A DNA stretch of 48,775 nt from a bacterium (GTDB lineage: Bacteria; Planctomycetota; Planctomycetia; Pirellulales; UBA1268), in assembly GCA_029978085.1 (NCBI GenBank), contig JAPOJV010000007.1, positions 1 through 48,775 of the forward strand. Direction: 5' to 3'. Positions within the stretch are counted from its first letter, which is position 1; each line of letters starts with the position of its first letter. Both the position numbers and the translations under genes were made by a program. Below, piece after piece: positions 1 through 7,748 of this stretch. The notes beneath the pieces were generated by a model that was not told the DNA's origin, searched no databases, and saw only the letters and a program-made list of their open reading frames with translations.

Positions 1-70
1 GGGCAGGGACGCAGGCGGAATTGCCGAGCCAGCGTGCACGATGTACGCTCAACTCACCAATCACAGCGAT

Positions 71-141
71 TGGGGAATGGTGTAACGGTAGCACGACTGG
101 CTCTGAACCAGTTAGTCTAGGTTCGAATCCTAGTTCCCCAG
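71..141 (+). tRNA. tRNA-Gln, anticodon CTG
   Basis: The segment folds as a standard cloverleaf. The acceptor stem pairs TGGGGAA (71-77) with TTCCCCA (134-140), and G141 is the discriminator base. The anticodon stem ACTGG/CCAGT encloses loop CTCTGAA, so the anticodon is CTG (103-105), which reads CAG glutamine codons. The T arm carries the usual GGTTCGAATCC. The first pair is T-A, as is usual for tRNA-Gln. CCA is not encoded; GCT follows. It stands alone with no other tRNA next to it. Confidence 0.97.
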
Positions 142-480
142 CTTTTCCCTCACGCGCCGGGGGCTGGCCTCGAAGCGTCGCGGCCCCGATTTCATCCATC
201 AAAACAGATGGATTCTGTGCGGCGGCTATTCGGCCGCCGCGGCGCTGAAAACGCGTTGCGCTACCTCGGTACTCCCTTGGAGCGATTTCGCGACGGTGCT
301 ACCGATGCGCGTTTGGGTTGACGCGCCCGCGGCTCATGGGACAGGCAGCGGTTGAGGAGCTCGGCGGGAGACGGCCGCCCAGATCAGCCGCAGGCGGCTG
401 GCCGGCGGGATTGGGGCGAACGCGATTTTGCGTCTGAACGGGGATTTTTGCTGTTTTTGGCCCGTAGGGCGGGGCGATGT
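142..480. other. gene-free stretch after the tRNA with two adjacent hairpins
   Basis: I see no convincing gene here. Two perfect hairpins lie side by side: ATCCATC (194-200) pairs with GATGGAT (207-213), and GCGGCGGC (219-226) pairs with GCCGCCGC (233-240). Neither is followed by a T run. They could end or process the tRNA transcript. The rest, 241-480, shows nothing I can assign. Confidence 0.5.
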
Positions 481-523
481 ACTAGTCTTCTACTAAAACA
501 GGGCAAATTAGTAGATCGCTAGT
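481..523. promoter_or_regulatory. inverted repeat at the start of the Fic gene
   Basis: TCTACTAA (489-496) is the exact reverse complement of TTAGTAGA (508-515). Outside these arms, ACTAG (481-485) pairs with CTAGT (519-523). The dyad is AT-rich in a GC-rich region and ends 14 bases before the proposed ATG at 538. It could be an operator for the winged-helix end of the Fic protein, or an RNA hairpin controlling translation. Its function is inferred from position only. Confidence 0.55.
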
Positions 524-537
524 TTTTGGGTACGGCC

Positions 538-1887
538 ATGAAAATCCCTGAAATTCCGCCGCCATTCGCTGAGTTGATGCGGGAGGTATCGCCGGAACGA
601 TTTGCGGAACTCGCCATGCAGGCCAGGTCCGCGCCCGGCCGCGCCGAGTATTTGCATTGGGACAGGCTGCGCCGCCTCCCTGCACCGGAAGGTCTTACGC
701 ACCGCGAATGGTGGCTCACGATCAAGGTGGCTCGTCACGATGGCCTGAGGGCCGTCGCTCTGGCTGATGCCACCGGCCAGCCGTTTCGCTTCTCTGTGCC
801 CGAAGGAGCGCTGGAGGCGCTCCACGCTATTGATCTCTGCACGGCAGGCACTTTTGGCGCGGGCGGAAAAGTCGGTGTGCCGGGGCAGGTCCTCAGCCTG
901 GAAAACCGCAACGTGTTTCTTGCGTCTTCGCTGATGGAGGAGGCTATCACGTCAAGTCAACTCGAGGGCGCAGTGACCACGCGAAAGGTTGCGGCCGAGA
1001 TGATTCGCACGGGTCGCAAGCCGCGGGACGTGAGCGAGAGGATGATTTTGAACAACTACCGCACCATGCAGCGGATACGCGAACTCAAGGACTTAGCGCT
1101 GACGCCGGAACTCGTGTTCGAAGTGCATCGAATGGTCACTGATGACACGCTCGACGATTCAACAGCTGCGGGGCGCTTTCGCCGCCCAGACGAGAAGATC
1201 GTCGTGAGCGGGGAGTATGGAGAAGTCGTTCATACGCCGCCAATCGCCACGGAGTTGCCGAAGCGAATGGCCCTGATGTGCGACTTTGCCAACAACGTGA
1301 CGCCAGATGCGTTTGTCCATCCGGTCGTTCGCGGAATCATCCTTCATTTCTGGCTTGCGTTCGACCATCCCTTCGTCGACGGAAACGGGCGAACGGCACG
1401 AGCGCTGTTTTATTGGTCAATGCTGCGACAGGGCTACTGGCCGTTCGAGTTCATTTCGATCTCACACATTCTGCGGAAGGCTCCGATCAAGTACGTCCGG
1501 TCATTCCTCTACACCGAGACGGACGACAACGATCTCACGTACTTCGTCGTTGCCCAGGCTGACGTAATCATTCAGGCGTTGCAGGAGTTGTCGACCTACA
1601 TCGACCGAAAAACGGCCGAGGTGAGGGAGGCTGAATCAACGATCCGCTCGCTTGATTTGTTCAACCACCGTCAGTCCGCTCTGATCATCGAGGCGGTCAA
1701 AGCGCCTGGGCGGCGGTACACAATCAAGGAGCATCAGAACTTGCACGGAGTGGTGTATCAGACGGCCCGAACCGATCTGCTGGATCTTGCCAACCGAGGA
1801 GTTTTGGAACTGAAGAAGAAGGGGAAAGAGTTGGTCTTTCGGGTGCCCAGCGACATCGGCGAACGACTCAAGTGGCTGGAAGGCTGA
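538..1887 (+). CDS. Fic family protein with C-terminal winged-helix-like region
   Basis: Fic enzymes usually transfer AMP from ATP to a hydroxyl side chain of a target protein. This 449-residue protein has the complete catalytic motif, HPFVDGNGRTAR at about residues 277-288. It also carries its own inhibitory motif SSQLEG (about 139-144, with the Glu that blocks ATP), in front of the Fic core, which is the class II arrangement. The last 80 residues contain a helix-turn-helix-like stretch (IKEHQNLHGVVYQTARTDL), as in Fic proteins with a DNA-binding tail. The ATG at 538 is preferred; an in-frame TTG at 526 is possible. No clear ribosome site is visible. The gene has visibly lower GC than its neighbours and stands alone beside a tRNA, which suggests transfer. 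The target is unknown. Confidence 0.9.
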   Translation: MKIPEIPPPFAELMREVSPERFAELAMQARSAPGRAEYLHWDRLRRLPAPEGLTHREWWLTIKVARHDGLRAVALADATGQPFRFSVPEGALEALHAIDLCTAGTFGAGGKVGVPGQVLSLENRNVFLASSLMEEAITSSQLEGAVTTRKVAAEMIRTGRKPRDVSERMILNNYRTMQRIRELKDLALTPELVFEVHRMVTDDTLDDSTAAGRFRRPDEKIVVSGEYGEVVHTPPIATELPKRMALMCDFANNVTPDAFVHPVVRGIILHFWLAFDHPFVDGNGRTARALFYWSMLRQGYWPFEFISISHILRKAPIKYVRSFLYTETDDNDLTYFVVAQADVIIQALQELSTYIDRKTAEVREAESTIRSLDLFNHRQSALIIEAVKAPGRRYTIKEHQNLHGVVYQTARTDLLDLANRGVLELKKKGKELVFRVPSDIGERLKWLEG

Positions 1888-2047
1888 GGTCGATCCCGAT
1901 TTTTGGGCGCCCTGATGAGGTGGGGCCTCCGCTACCTCGGCTTCCGGCACCACGGGCAACGGCTCGATCTCCACGATGAGCTCGGCGGCGGTGATGCAGG
2001 CTCCGGCGCGTGGCCATCGGCCGCACGACCGGCTGGCCGGAGCGTCG

Positions 2048-3031
2048 TCAGACAGCGTGGCGGATCTCGTGGGATGCCCGGGCGAGCCGCGCCTCGACCA
2101 TCATCCGGGCGACATCGGGCATCTGGTAACGGGCCTGCCAGCCGAGCTTTTCGCGGGCACGCGCGGGGTCGGCGCGGCCGCAGGTGAGTTCCGTCGGGCG
2201 AACGAGGCGTTCATCGTGACGGACGTAGGGCCGCCACCGCAGGCCCACGGCCGAAAATGCGGCGGCCACGAACTTCTCGAGCGAATGGGTCCGCCCGGTC
2301 GCGATCACGAGGTCTTCGGGCTGCTCCTGCTGCAGCATGCGATGCATCGCCACGACGTACTCCGGCGCCCAGCCCCAGTCCCGCTGCACCGTGAGATCGC
2401 CGAGCGAGAGCGTCTGCTGCTCGCCCGCCGCGATGCGGCAGGCCGCGGCCACGATCTTCTGCGTCACGAACCGCTCCGGCCGGAGCGGGCTCTCGTGATT
2501 GAAGAGAATTCCCGTGCAGGCGTGGAGCGAATAGGCCTCGCGATACTGTGCGACCTGCCAGAAACTCGTCGCCTTGGCGATGCCATACGGGCTGCGCGGC
2601 TTGATCGACGTCTCTTCGGTCGCCGGGGTGATGCCGGTGTTGCCGAACATCTCGGAACTGCCCGCGTTGTAGAGCCGGATCGGAGCCTTGAGGATGCGGA
2701 TCGCCTCCAGCAGGTTCACGATCCCGACGACGATGCTCTCGAAGGTCTCCACCGGCTGCTCGAACGACACGAACACCGAGGTCTGACCGGCGAGGTTGTA
2801 GACCTCATCGGGAGCCTCCTCCGCCACGACCTTGATGGTGGAACGGAAATCCACCAGCGACATCGATCGGATCGTGATCTCGTCGCGAATGCCGAGGGCT
2901 CGCAGGCCGTCGAACCGGCCGACCGTGGCATCGCGGCTCGTGCCGACGACCTTGTAGCCCTCGGCGAGCAGATGGGCCGCGAGGTAGGCGCCGTCTTGGC
3001 CGCCGATGCCGGTGATGAGCGCCGTCTTCAT
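2048..3031 (-). CDS. gmd: GDP-mannose 4,6-dehydratase
   Basis: This NADP-dependent short-chain dehydrogenase turns GDP-mannose into GDP-4-keto-6-deoxymannose, the first step toward GDP-fucose and related surface sugars. The 327-residue protein begins with a Rossmann fold (ALITGIGGQDGAYLAAHL, residues 4-21). It has the catalytic S/E group in NAGSSEMFG (122-130), Y149 and K153 in YGIAK, and the family block FNHESPLRPERFVTQKI (177-193). It is slightly shorter than many Gmd proteins. The ATG at 3031 gives a start right at the Rossmann strand, so I prefer it over upstream in-frame starts. No fucose-synthesis partner is adjacent. The gene is divergent from the cyclase gene; a 7-bp hairpin (3087-3105) lies between them. 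Confidence 0.9.
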   Translation of the reverse strand: MKTALITGIGGQDGAYLAAHLLAEGYKVVGTSRDATVGRFDGLRALGIRDEITIRSMSLVDFRSTIKVVAEEAPDEVYNLAGQTSVFVSFEQPVETFESIVVGIVNLLEAIRILKAPIRLYNAGSSEMFGNTGITPATEETSIKPRSPYGIAKATSFWQVAQYREAYSLHACTGILFNHESPLRPERFVTQKIVAAACRIAAGEQQTLSLGDLTVQRDWGWAPEYVVAMHRMLQQEQPEDLVIATGRTHSLEKFVAAAFSAVGLRWRPYVRHDERLVRPTELTCGRADPARAREKLGWQARYQMPDVARMMVEARLARASHEIRHAV

Positions 3032-3194
3032 GCGGGGAGGGTAGCAAGGCCGGCGAGGGAGCAAAACGCCAGTCACGCAGGATGAAGCAGGCCTCTCGGG
3101 CCTGCACCGGTCACTTCGCAATCGCCGCCAGTTCGCGACTGCCGATCGGCTTCTTCGCTTGGGGGTGGACGCCATGCCGCGGTAGGCTGGCGAC

Positions 3195-4253
3195 ATGGAA
3201 GAACCCACGCACCGCGTGCTGCTCGTCGACGATCAGGCCATGATCGGCGAGGCCGTGCGTCGGCTCGTTCGCGACGAGCCCGATATCGCCTACGAATGCT
3301 GCCGCGACGCGGAGACAGCCTTCACGCTGGCCGAGACGTTCCGCCCCACGGTGATCCTCCAGGACCTCATGCTGCACGATGTCAGCGGCCTCGACGTCGT
3401 GCGGAGGCTGCGCTCGCTCCCAGCCACGGCCGCGATTCCGGTGATCATGCTCTCCGCCCGCGACGAGCCCGTCGTCAAGGCCGAGCTGCTCGGCGCGGGG
3501 GCCAACGACTATCTCGTGAAGCTGCCCGACCGGATCGAGTTGATCGCGCGACTCCGCGTGCACTCGGAGGCCTACCTGCGGCTGCTCGAACGGAACGCGG
3601 CGTTCGCGGCGCTCGAGCGGGAGCGGGAGAAGTCGGAGCGGCTGCTGCGCAACATCCTTCCGGAGACGATCGCCAGCCGGCTCAAGGACGGGCAGGCGAC
3701 GATCGCGGAGAGCTTTCCTGCGGTCACGGTGCTCTTCGCCGACCTGTGTGGCTTCACGGACTTTTCGCAGCGGGTCGATGCCCGGCATCTCGTGGGGCTG
3801 CTCGACGAGATCTTCTCGGCGTTCGATCGACTCGCCTTGGGGCTCGGCGTGGAGAAGATCAAGACGATCGGCGACGCCTACATGGCCGTGGCCGGGCTGC
3901 CGGAGCCGCGGGTCGATCACGCCGACGCGATCGCCGAGATGGCGCTCGGCATGCTCGACGCCTTTCGCGACGTGATGCAGGCCCGGGGGCTGTCGCTCGA
4001 GGTGCGGATCGGCGCCCATTCAGGCCCGGTGGTCGCCGGCGTCATCGGCCGGCACAAATTCAGCTACGACCTCTGGGGCGACACCGTCAATATCGCCAGC
4101 CGCATGGAATCGCATGGCGAGCCGTCGCGGATCCATGTCTCGGCGGCCACCCGGGATCTCCTCGGCGACCGCTACCGGTTCGCCGACCGCGGCGCCGTGG
4201 CGATCAAGGGCAAGGGCACGATGCCGACGTTCTTCCTGCTCGGCCGGGCCTGA
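3195..4253 (+). CDS. response regulator-class III adenylate cyclase fusion
   Basis: The N-terminal receiver domain (1-120) has acidic residues D12/D13, phospho-acceptor D57 and K109. A short coiled linker (about 125-160, with LRNILPETIASRLKDG) leads to a class III cyclase domain (about 175-350). The cyclase looks active: metal-binding D183 (FADLCGFTDFS) and D227 (IGDAYM), adenine-selecting K223 and D296 (LWGD), and transition-state N299 and R303. It should therefore make cAMP from ATP under control of phosphorylation by an unknown histidine kinase, none of which is adjacent. No membrane segment is seen, so it is probably cytosolic. It converges on corA with only two bases between the stop codons. 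Confidence 0.9.
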   Translation: MEEPTHRVLLVDDQAMIGEAVRRLVRDEPDIAYECCRDAETAFTLAETFRPTVILQDLMLHDVSGLDVVRRLRSLPATAAIPVIMLSARDEPVVKAELLGAGANDYLVKLPDRIELIARLRVHSEAYLRLLERNAAFAALEREREKSERLLRNILPETIASRLKDGQATIAESFPAVTVLFADLCGFTDFSQRVDARHLVGLLDEIFSAFDRLALGLGVEKIKTIGDAYMAVAGLPEPRVDHADAIAEMALGMLDAFRDVMQARGLSLEVRIGAHSGPVVAGVIGRHKFSYDLWGDTVNIASRMESHGEPSRIHVSAATRDLLGDRYRFADRGAVAIKGKGTMPTFFLLGRA

Positions 4254-4255
4254 GG

Positions 4256-5356
4256 TCAGTACCAGCGTTTCAGCCAGCCGCGCCGCCAGAACAGGAGCAC
4301 CATTCCTGCCGTGGTGGCCAGCATCATCCCGATCGCCACGACCGCCCCGTAGCGGTAGTTCAAGAGCGGCATGTTCCACGGAGACGCCGTGTTGAAGTTC
4401 ATCCCGTAGAACCCGGTGATGAACGTGAGCGGCATGAAGATCGTGGCGATCACCGTCAGCACCTTCATCACGTCGTTCATGCGATTGTTGAGGCTGGCGA
4501 GATAGATGTCCCGCAGGTCGCTGCCGATCTCACGAAAGCTCTCCATGAGATCGAGCAGCTCCATCGTGTGGTCGTAGGAGTCGCGGAAGTGGGCGCGGGC
4601 ATGGTCGCCTACGAATCGGGTCGGCTCGCGGCCGAGGGCGTGGAGCACGTCGCGGGTCGGCCAGAGGGCCCGGCGGAGCGTCATGAGGTCGTTCCGCACG
4701 TCGTGGATCTTTGCCAGCGACTGCCGCGACGGGGCTTCGAGCGCCTCCTCCTCCAGGGCCTCGAGTCGGTCGCCGAACTGCTCCAGCACCGGGAAATAGC
4801 CGTCCACGACGGCATCGAGCAGCAGGGCGCAGAGGTGATCGGCACCGAGTTCACCGAGCTTTGTGCGGCCGGCACGGATCCGCTGCCGCACGCCGTCGAA
4901 GGCGTCGCTGGCCGTGCGGCCCCGAAACGTGATGACGTAGCGGTCGCCCAGGAAAATACCGACCGGATCGGTGACCACGACATCGCCGTCGAAGCGGGCC
5001 GTGCGCACCGCGATCAGCACCTGGTGGCCGAAGACTTCCACCTTGGGCCGTTCGTCGGGCGTGACCGCGTCTTCGAGTGCGAGCTCCCCGATCTCGAAGA
5101 TACCGCCGATCCGGCGGATGGTGTCGAGGTCGTCGAGCCCCTCGACGTCGATCCAGATCACCCGCCAGCGATCCCGGCCGCCGGCCAGTTCGTCGATCCT
5201 CGTGATCGTCGACTCGTGCACGCCCTGGCCGTCGCAGGCGATCATCCGCAGGACGGTGGGCTCGCCGGCGGCCGCCATGGCTGGGGGGCGATCGAAGGCC
5301 GACAGGCCGCTGCGGCCCCGGCGGATTCGGCGGCGACGATGCTTGCGCTGGCCCAT
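4256..5356 (-). CDS. corA: CorA-type magnesium transporter
   Basis: CorA is a pentameric inner-membrane channel for Mg2+ (also Co2+ and Ni2+). The 366-residue protein has the usual layout: a large soluble domain (about 40-285) with long helices, then two C-terminal membrane segments. The selectivity motif GMN is at 318-320 in FITGFYGMNF, and the protein ends with the basic tail RRGWLKRWY. The N-terminal 25 residues are very Arg-rich, so a downstream start is possible. The gene is divergent from the ATP synthase operon, with about 50 bases between the two starts, where both promoters would have to lie. Confidence 0.93.
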   Translation of the reverse strand: MGQRKHRRRRIRRGRSGLSAFDRPPAMAAAGEPTVLRMIACDGQGVHESTITRIDELAGGRDRWRVIWIDVEGLDDLDTIRRIGGIFEIGELALEDAVTPDERPKVEVFGHQVLIAVRTARFDGDVVVTDPVGIFLGDRYVITFRGRTASDAFDGVRQRIRAGRTKLGELGADHLCALLLDAVVDGYFPVLEQFGDRLEALEEEALEAPSRQSLAKIHDVRNDLMTLRRALWPTRDVLHALGREPTRFVGDHARAHFRDSYDHTMELLDLMESFREIGSDLRDIYLASLNNRMNDVMKVLTVIATIFMPLTFITGFYGMNFNTASPWNMPLLNYRYGAVVAIGMMLATTAGMVLLFWRRGWLKRWY

Positions 5357-5407
5357 GGCACCTTCTCTGCCTGTCGGAAGAACGAACAGCGTATGCTACT
5401 CCGTTGC

Positions 5408-5623
5408 ATGGCTCGGCAGCGTCAGGGATCCCCGATCGGTGAGGCTGTGGTGTGGGTGTCCCGCATCACGGCGATCGGCCTGGCCATGTTTCTGCCGGGG
5501 GTGGCTGGAGGCTGGCTCGACAGCCGCCTCGGCACCCGGTTTCTCGGTCTGGCCGGACTGGCCCTCGGCTTCTCCGTGGCGATCGCCTGGCTCGTGCAAC
5601 TGCAGCGGAGGAGGAGCGGGTGA
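5408..5623 (+). CDS. AtpZ-like small membrane protein of the ATP synthase operon
   Basis: This 71-residue protein has two hydrophobic segments (about 14-35 and 44-64) separated by the short loop GGWLDSRLGTRF, the pattern of AtpZ, the small protein often encoded first in F-type ATP synthase operons. AtpZ and AtpI are thought to help ring assembly or Mg2+ supply. The start is ATG at 5408. Its stop overlaps the GTG start of the next gene (GTGA), which indicates translational coupling. Assignment rests on size, topology and position rather than a diagnostic motif. Confidence 0.75.
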   Translation: MARQRQGSPIGEAVVWVSRITAIGLAMFLPGVAGGWLDSRLGTRFLGLAGLALGFSVAIAWLVQLQRRRSG

Positions 5624-6069
5624 GCGGCGGGCGGCAGAGCAGGGCGTGGACGCTGGGCGGGGCCGCGGTACTCGTCGCCGTATGGGCGTCGGGGCTGGCG
5701 ATCGCGGCCGCCTGCGGTGCGGTCGAACTGCCGTGGAAGGGAACGGTCAGTGTCGTGGCGGCAGTCTGTCTCGCGGGCGCGGTCGGGGGCTGGCTCCTGG
5801 CTCGGCTGGGCGATCGGCTGGCGGCGAATCCCTCGGCTGGCCGGCACGGGCTCGCCGTCGCCGTGGGGCTCGGCGGGGTCGCGGTGCGGCTCCTGCTGCC
5901 GCTGGCGATGCTGGCCTGGTTGCGGTCCACCGCTGGGGGGGCGGCGCCGGCCGGGGCCGATCGCGTACTCCTCGGACTGTATTTATCGCTGCTTGCCACC
6001 GATATTGTGTTGACCATCATAGGACGGGCGGGATCGGCGCCCGGCCGCGGCCACAGCGGAGCGAATTGA
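5620..6069 (+). CDS. AtpI-like membrane protein
   Basis: A 149-residue protein with four hydrophobic segments, lying between the AtpZ-like gene and atpB, where atpI (ATP synthase protein I) normally sits. AtpI acts as a helper in assembling the c-ring. The start is taken as GTG at 5620 because it overlaps the preceding TGA and precedes the first hydrophobic segment. Sequence similarity to AtpI is not obvious by eye, so the name is positional. A 105-base gap follows before atpB. Confidence 0.65.
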   Translation: MSGGRQSRAWTLGGAAVLVAVWASGLAIAAACGAVELPWKGTVSVVAAVCLAGAVGGWLLARLGDRLAANPSAGRHGLAVAVGLGGVAVRLLLPLAMLAWLRSTAGGAAPAGADRVLLGLYLSLLATDIVLTIIGRAGSAPGRGHSGAN

Positions 6070-6174
6070 CGCCCGCAGGCTGCATGCCACACACTGCCGT
6101 TCCCGGCCGGCTGCACCGTCGGCCACGACCTACCGTTCGCTGCTCCGTTCACTGTTCGAGGAACCGCGGTTTCG

Positions 6175-7209
6175 ATGTCCGCCCACAACCCGATCTATCA
6201 CCTCAAAGACGCCTACTACTTCGAGGTTCCCAAGGCGCTCTGGCGACAGAACTGGCAATCGCTCGACGACGTCCCGCAGTTCCTCCGCGATGGCCGGCCC
6301 GACATCACCGACGTCGCGGAATTCAACGCGGCGATGGACGGCAAGATTCTGATTCCGCAGCCATTCGGCACGCTCGACAGTCTGTACGAGAAGAAGACGG
6401 GCTTCTGCATCTCCAAGTACATGATTCTGGAGGTGGCGCTCGCGCTGTTTCTGCTGTTCGTGTTCACGCGGCTGGCAGGCCGGCTGCGGGGTGGGAGCCC
6501 GCCCAAGGGGCGGATCGCCAACCTGTTTGAAGCGATCATCCTGTTCGTGCGAGACCAGATCGCCCGGCCGGCGATCGACAGTCATGACCACGACCACGAT
6601 CACGGCCATGCCGACGGCCATGGCGGCCACGCGGCCGCGCCGGGCCATGCGGTGGCCCACGCCGCCCGCGAGCACCACGACGGCGACAGGTTCGTCCCGC
6701 TCCTGCTGACGCTGTTCTTCTTCGTGCTCGGCTGCAACCTGCTCGGGATGGTGCCCTGGGCAGGGTCACCGACGGCGTCGTTCTCCGTGACGCTCGCCCT
6801 TGCCGGCGTGACGCTGGCCACGGTGGTGGTGGCCGGCATGCGGCAATTCGGGTTCTTCGGCTTCTTCGGCAATCAGGTGCCGTCGATGGACCTGCCGCTG
6901 CCACTGGCGATCGTGCTCAAGCCGATGATCTTCGCGATCGAGATGCTTGGGCTCTGCATCAAGCACCTGATTCTCGCGGTCCGGCTCCTGGCGAACATGG
7001 TGGCCGGGCATCTCGTGCTGCTCGGCATCATGGGCATGATCACCGCCGCCGCGAGCTATTCGATGGGCATGTGGGCCACCGTCACCGGTATCAGTGTCGT
7101 GAGCTGTACGCTGTTCAGCGTGCTCGAGCTCTTCGTCGCCTTCCTGCAGGCCTACATTTTCACATTTCTTTCCGCCCTCTTCATTGGCGCGTCGGTGCAC
7201 CAACATTAG
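6175..7209 (+). CDS. atpB: F-type ATP synthase subunit a
   Basis: Subunit a forms the proton half-channels beside the c-ring in the membrane. The essential arginine is R270 in LILAVRLLANMVAGH. The 344-residue protein is longer than usual (about 240-270). The additional length is an N-terminal region of about 80 residues before the first membrane segment (83-100) and an insertion between the first two membrane segments (about 101-172). That insertion carries a histidine-rich stretch (about 137-168) with 11 His in some 33 residues. A GAGGAA ribosome site precedes the ATG at 6175. Confidence 0.95.
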   Translation: MSAHNPIYHLKDAYYFEVPKALWRQNWQSLDDVPQFLRDGRPDITDVAEFNAAMDGKILIPQPFGTLDSLYEKKTGFCISKYMILEVALALFLLFVFTRLAGRLRGGSPPKGRIANLFEAIILFVRDQIARPAIDSHDHDHDHGHADGHGGHAAAPGHAVAHAAREHHDGDRFVPLLLTLFFFVLGCNLLGMVPWAGSPTASFSVTLALAGVTLATVVVAGMRQFGFFGFFGNQVPSMDLPLPLAIVLKPMIFAIEMLGLCIKHLILAVRLLANMVAGHLVLLGIMGMITAAASYSMGMWATVTGISVVSCTLFSVLELFVAFLQAYIFTFLSALFIGASVHQH

Positions 7210-7287
7210 GCTTGGCCCTCCCGAATTGTTCGTCTTGGTTCCATTTTCGTATTCCCTTGCCTCGTATTTCAGGAGATTGACCCCGTC
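7210..7287 (+). promoter_or_regulatory. T-rich leader with strong ribosome site before atpE
   Basis: This 78-base gap is markedly T-rich and poorer in GC than the operon around it, and ends with AGGAG at 7271-7275. In Escherichia coli a U-rich sequence before atpE boosts translation, so that the c subunit is made in excess of the other subunits. A similar role here is an inference from composition and position. Confidence 0.5.
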
Positions 7288-7608
7288 ATGATGCGTTCGC
7301 TTTTCTCTGCTCGCACGCTCACTGCTCTCGCCGCCTTCGCCGTCGTGGCGTTCGGTGCCGACCTCGCCCTGGCCCAGGAGGCCGCTGCGGCCGGCGGTCG
7401 GTCGCTGATCGAGTTCACCACGCCCTTCGCAGTCGGCCTCGTCGTGATCGGTGCGGCGCTGGGCATCAGCAAGCTCGCCTCCGCCGCCTACGAGAGCATG
7501 GCCCGTCAGCCCGAGGTGTCGGGCAGCATCCAGACGGCGATGATCATCGCGGCGGCCCTCATCGAAGGCTTCACGTTCTACGCGCTGTTCATCTGCTCGA
7601 CGAAGTGA
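7288..7608 (+). CDS. atpE: F-type ATP synthase subunit c with signal-like N-terminus
   Basis: Subunit c forms the rotating membrane ring. Residues 40-106 are the usual two-helix hairpin: helix 1 (FAVGLVVIGAALGISKLAS), polar loop RQPE (73-76) and helix 2 with the ion-binding E93 in ALIEGFTF. A Gly follows that Glu, and helix 1 lacks the Gln typical of sodium-type rings, so proton coupling is likely. The protein starts with about 30 further residues resembling a cleavable signal peptide (charged start, hydrophobic core, ALAQ near 27-30). The first of two tandem ATG codons is used; the second, at 7291, is equally possible. Confidence 0.95.
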   Translation: MMRSLFSARTLTALAAFAVVAFGADLALAQEAAAAGGRSLIEFTTPFAVGLVVIGAALGISKLASAAYESMARQPEVSGSIQTAMIIAAALIEGFTFYALFICSTK

Positions 7609-7748
7609 TCGCGCGTCGTCACAGGGCCCTTGGGTCTTGTGACGTGCCGGGGCGGCCGGTGGCGGAGCGCGGGGGCGCGACGCCACCGGCCCCGCCCCCG
7701 GCTCGGTTGCCCGCCCCTGACAGTTGCTCGAGACCCGGAGATTTCGCC

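Noticed and set aside
71-525. Prophage or genomic-island attachment site at the tRNA
   Set aside because: No second copy of the tRNA 3' end and no integrase gene were found in the window.
1888-2047. Possible gene remnant between the Fic gene and gmd
   Set aside because: A minus-strand stretch translates to an acidic Pro/Ala/Glu-rich run but has no start, no motif, and runs into the antisense of the Fic gene.
1976-3085. 369-codon open frame on the plus strand opposite gmd
   Set aside because: It is antisense to a clear Gmd protein, has no family motif, and its Arg/His/Gly-rich composition is typical of shadow frames in GC-rich DNA.
3296-5407. Long plus-strand open frame running through the cyclase and corA genes
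   Set aside because: It overlaps two well-supported genes in other frames; only its last 72 codons, from ATG 5408, are real (the AtpZ-like protein).
7288-7608. Sodium-driven ATP synthase
   Set aside because: The c subunit has Gly after the key Glu and no Gln at the sodium-binding position of helix 1, so a proton type is more likely.
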